From JAWPMT01 sp965267435 (GTDB lineage: Bacteria > Bacteroidota > Bacteroidia > Cytophagales > Cyclobacteriaceae), in contig OZ253960.1 in NCBI GenBank assembly GCA_965267435.1, forward strand, positions 1,860,001-1,924,000: DNA of 64,000 nucleotides, read 5' to 3'. How positions within the stretch are numbered: the stretch's first letter is position 1; each line of letters opens with the position of its first letter. Position numbers and translations under genes: made by a program. This document shows, in pieces, positions 61,590-64,000 of this stretch. Below the pieces are notes generated by a model. The model made no database searches. It saw only the letters and a program-made list of their open reading frames with translations, and was not told the origin of the DNA.

Positions 61590-64000
61590 TCCAATAATAT
61601 TCCTCTGAAACTAACGATCCATCGGCACTATATCGTCGATGCCAACCATTTTTCTCATCGTCAAACCATTCAATTTCTTCCTTCAACGCCCCGGAAGAGT
61701 AGTATTTCTTCTCCTGGCCATGCTTCTGATCATAGAGATATTCTGTGGAAGACTGTAAAGTACCATCCTTATAGTATACCGTGGCTCGCTCAAGCATACC
61801 CTGGACATACTGATATTGCTCGTGCACCGGCCCTTCGGCGTAATAATGAGCAATCTCCCCATGGTATACGCCATCCCTGTACCGCTGAATAGTGGATGGT
61901 TCCCCATTGGCAAAAAATCCTTCTACCTTCAGCTCCCCTTGCTTGGGAATGAGCACTATTTCAGACAGTTGGCCAGGGGCCACCTCATACTGGTAGCTGA
62001 CAACACCCTGATTGTATTCGTAGTGCTTCTGTATCTGCAACTGTCCCGATGTATCATAGAATTGGCACTTCCCATCTTTCTTGCCGTCGCGATACTCACA
62101 AACTGACTCTAGTTGGCCGTTCTCGTAATAGAACTTCACATCTCCCTGCAGTTGGCCCTCAACGTCATAGGTGTATTCGGCCTCCAGGTCACCGCCCTCA
62201 AAATAGTACTTCCATTCACCAAAACGGTTGCCGTTGAGATATCGACCCTCCGTCAGCACGGTGCCGTTCCTGGCATAACGAACAAATCGCTTGGACTCAC
62301 CATTCTCCACCTCATACACAGACTGTTTCTCCCCCGATCTATAGTAAAAGACTGCATCGGCTACGTCGTCGCCGCACTGCCGTGACACACTGTATCGTGA
62401 CTCACCGGAAGTATATGGAAGCTCCAACGTACCTGACCCTTTGGGCAGATCTACCTCGTAGTATTTTTCCCCAAGCGAATCAAACACCTGGACTGCGACC
62501 ACTGCGCCATCCTCGTAGACGTCTGTCCTCATCAGGTAGCCCTCAGGAGAATAGTAGCTGTAGGGGCCCTGAAGTACTGCATCAAAATAGTATCCAGATG
62601 CTTTCAGTGAGCCGTCCACATAGTACTCACGCCATTGTTGCTCGATATTGTTATCGATAGCCCAGCCCTCCCTGGACGCATTGCCGTTTGGATAGAAGCG
62701 GCGATAATAGCCGTCCATATCGCCCTCATCGTACGTCGCTGAGAGCTCGAGAAAACCCTGATCTGTGTATTGTTTTAGGGGCCCGTGCCAATAGTCGTTC
62801 TTCATCGTTCCTTCCTGATAGACCTTGCCATTGCGATGGTAAGACACACCGACACCATTCATCAATCCAGCACTGAGATTCGTCTCGGTCAATTTTTCCC
62901 CGGAAGCGTAATAGGATATGTAGGACATATTCCCCTCAGGGTTGGATGCTTCTGAAAGAACATTCCCGGCTTTGTCAAAGAACTTATAGCCTACCAGCAT
63001 CCCCTCGTCGAAATTCCGCTCTGAGTGCTTCAGACCGTCTCTGTCGTACCAAACGGCTAGGTCGTGAAGCTCACCCTCCTCATTGTACAATTCGGTGCGC
63101 ATTGTCTGCATGTTGCTATAGAAGTATTGCCACTCACCGGCACTTTGGTCCTGCACAAATTCTCCACGGCTTCTTACTTCGCCGTTGGGATAATAGAACT
63201 CCCAGTATCCTGTCGCGAGACCCGCAGAATACTGACCTTTCTCGCGCAGCGTTCCATCGGCATAATACCGGAAATAGGGGCCCTCTTTTTGATCTGCCTC
63301 ATAGGTGGTGAGCTCCTCCACCGCGCCGGTCTTAAAGTAATTGATATACTCCCCCACAAGGTCCCCGCCACTCACTTGATACTCTGCCTTGACCTGTCCA
63401 GTCTTGAAGAAAATCTTACCATCACCCTGTTCCTCGCCATCATCATAGGGATAGGCTTCAGAAATTGTCCCGCAGGCATCATACCAATTGTAAGCCCCCT
63501 GGATCTTCCCGTCCCTGTAGGTGCCCTGGCTCCGAAGATTTCCTTTTTCATCATAGTAGTAAGCCTGTCCTGACAGCTCCCCGTTGTTGTCGTAATGACG
63601 TCGGCTTTGGAGTATACCCTTGTCGGAATAGTACTCCCACCATCCTATGACCTTACCCAGTCCATTGTACCATCCCCGCGCCTGGAGGCGACCATTCTCG
63701 TGATAGAACTCATAGGGACCGATATTTTCTCCGTCGTCATTTTCCAAGCCAATCGCCTGCACCTCTCCTCCGGAGAAAAACCAGTGTGAAAATTGTCGGG
63801 TACTATCTAGCAGGGTTCGCTCATTCACCAATTTGTTCTCAGAGAGCAAATTGTTTGTGATGTCTATCCACGCATCTTGTTCTTTCTCGTGCTTATCAAT
63901 CCAATCAGTGACTCCCTCATTGCCACTGGAGTACAGCATAAAATAGACAAAGTCCGTGGTGAGGTCGTTATTCGCGATCCTTTCAAGATAGGGCACATAG
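61573..64000 (-). CDS. Large MORN/YwqK-like repeat protein, 5' end cut by window edge
   Basis: At least 807 residues; the frame is open at the right edge, so the N-terminus is probably missing (a GTG at 63996 is a formal start). From about residue 75 on it is built of roughly thirty repeats of 22-26 residues with the pattern Y-Y-x-x-G-x-L/x-x-x-x-Y-x-x-G, such as 'YEFYHENGRLQARGWYNG' and 'KFYYENGQLESVCEYRDG'. This is the MORN_2 type annotated as YwqK-family 'antitoxin', though toxin-antitoxin function is unproven for such proteins. It is the first visible gene of the DUF3857 operon and probably forms a long beta scaffold. Confidence 0.88.
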   Translation of the reverse strand, partial: YVPYLERIANNDLTTDFVYFMLYSSGNEGVTDWIDKHEKEQDAWIDITNNLLSENKLVNERTLLDSTRQFSHWFFSGGEVQAIGLENDDGENIGPYEFYHENGRLQARGWYNGLGKVIGWWEYYSDKGILQSRRHYDNNGELSGQAYYYDEKGNLRSQGTYRDGKIQGAYNWYDACGTISEAYPYDDGEEQGDGKIFFKTGQVKAEYQVSGGDLVGEYINYFKTGAVEELTTYEADQKEGPYFRYYADGTLREKGQYSAGLATGYWEFYYPNGEVRSRGEFVQDQSAGEWQYFYSNMQTMRTELYNEEGELHDLAVWYDRDGLKHSERNFDEGMLVGYKFFDKAGNVLSEASNPEGNMSYISYYASGEKLTETNLSAGLMNGVGVSYHRNGKVYQEGTMKNDYWHGPLKQYTDQGFLELSATYDEGDMDGYYRRFYPNGNASREGWAIDNNIEQQWREYYVDGSLKASGYYFDAVLQGPYSYYSPEGYLMRTDVYEDGAVVAVQVFDSLGEKYYEVDLPKGSGTLELPYTSGESRYSVSRQCGDDVADAVFYYRSGEKQSVYEVENGESKRFVRYARNGTVLTEGRYLNGNRFGEWKYYFEGGDLEAEYTYDVEGQLQGDVKFYYENGQLESVCEYRDGKKDGKCQFYDTSGQLQIQKHYEYNQGVVSYQYEVAPGQLSEIVLIPKQGELKVEGFFANGEPSTIQRYRDGVYHGEIAHYYAEGPVHEQYQYVQGMLERATVYYKDGTLQSSTEYLYDQKHGQEKKYYSSGALKEEIEWFDDEKNGWHRRYSADGSLVSEEYYWNGKGY

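Noticed and set aside
61573..64000. YwqK-type repeats read as an antitoxin of a toxin-antitoxin pair
   Set aside because: No small toxin gene is adjacent; the protein is a very long repeat scaffold in an operon with DUF3857 genes, so the antitoxin label is only a database name.

Overview
The window looks like a chromosomal stretch of a member of the Bacteroidota, most likely a Cytophagales-type marine or soil bacterium. The basis is the set of families present: very large FtsX/MacB-type permeases with a short N-terminal prefix domain and PadR partners, AraC regulators with membrane-spanning N-termini, membrane LytTR proteins, DUF3857/transglutaminase proteins, YwqK/MORN repeat proteins and short lipoprotein signals. 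Several -7 elements resemble TAnnTTTG, starts mostly lack a Shine-Dalgarno sequence, and base composition is moderate. I see no rRNA, tRNA, CRISPR array, insertion sequence or phage gene. The order assignment is an inference.

Region by region. Positions 1-8.4 kb hold small metabolic and regulatory units: an acyltransferase cut by the left edge, an AraC regulator, a Tat-exported HisC-like aminotransferase with an AEC-type carrier, a three-gene unit (PDZ-hydrolase, RibD-like reductase, ABM monooxygenase) and a membrane LytTR regulator. Positions 8.5-25.7 kb are dominated by four paralogous FtsX-type permeases of about 870-885 residues. Three are translationally coupled to a PadR repressor by 4-base overlaps. 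The fourth has lost its PadR gene but keeps what looks like the operator and the first codons of it. A TPR sensor kinase, a metallo-hydrolase and a gamma-glutamyltransferase are interspersed. No ABC ATPase is present.

Positions 25.7-33.8 kb carry a methyltransferase, a GMC dehydrogenase with its Tat-signal small subunit, a membrane PAS kinase, a multiply frameshifted lipoprotein pseudogene, a racemase-fold protein and a sulfatase. Positions 34-44.2 kb have a carbohydrate flavour: a membrane GT2 polysaccharide synthase coupled to a membrane-anchored GH26-like hydrolase, a GH130 lipoprotein and a secreted GH26 mannanase-like enzyme, with regulators and housekeeping enzymes between them.

Positions 44.4-50.3 kb form a distinct secreted-protein island. 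Three paralogous small FG-GAP beta-propeller-like proteins surround a cytochrome c/copper monooxygenase fusion lipoprotein and a Cu/Zn-SOD-like lipoprotein. Two of the FG-GAP genes share a 16-base leader motif, and two clear intrinsic terminators lie here. Positions 50.4-54.7 kb hold a tightly packed DUF1214 - sulfotransferase - SDR operon facing a second SDR. The last part, 54.7-64 kb, has a four-carbon acid-sugar kinase, an Asp/Glu racemase, a DEDDh exonuclease, and a three-gene overlapping operon: a giant MORN-repeat protein running off the right edge, an intact DUF3857-transglutaminase, and a DUF3857 paralogue whose catalytic Cys region is degenerate.

The strongest candidates for something undescribed are the shared tandem-repeat operator of the PadR/permease modules, including the orphaned fourth one; the FG-GAP/copper-protein island; and the coupled GT2 + GH26-like polysaccharide pair.
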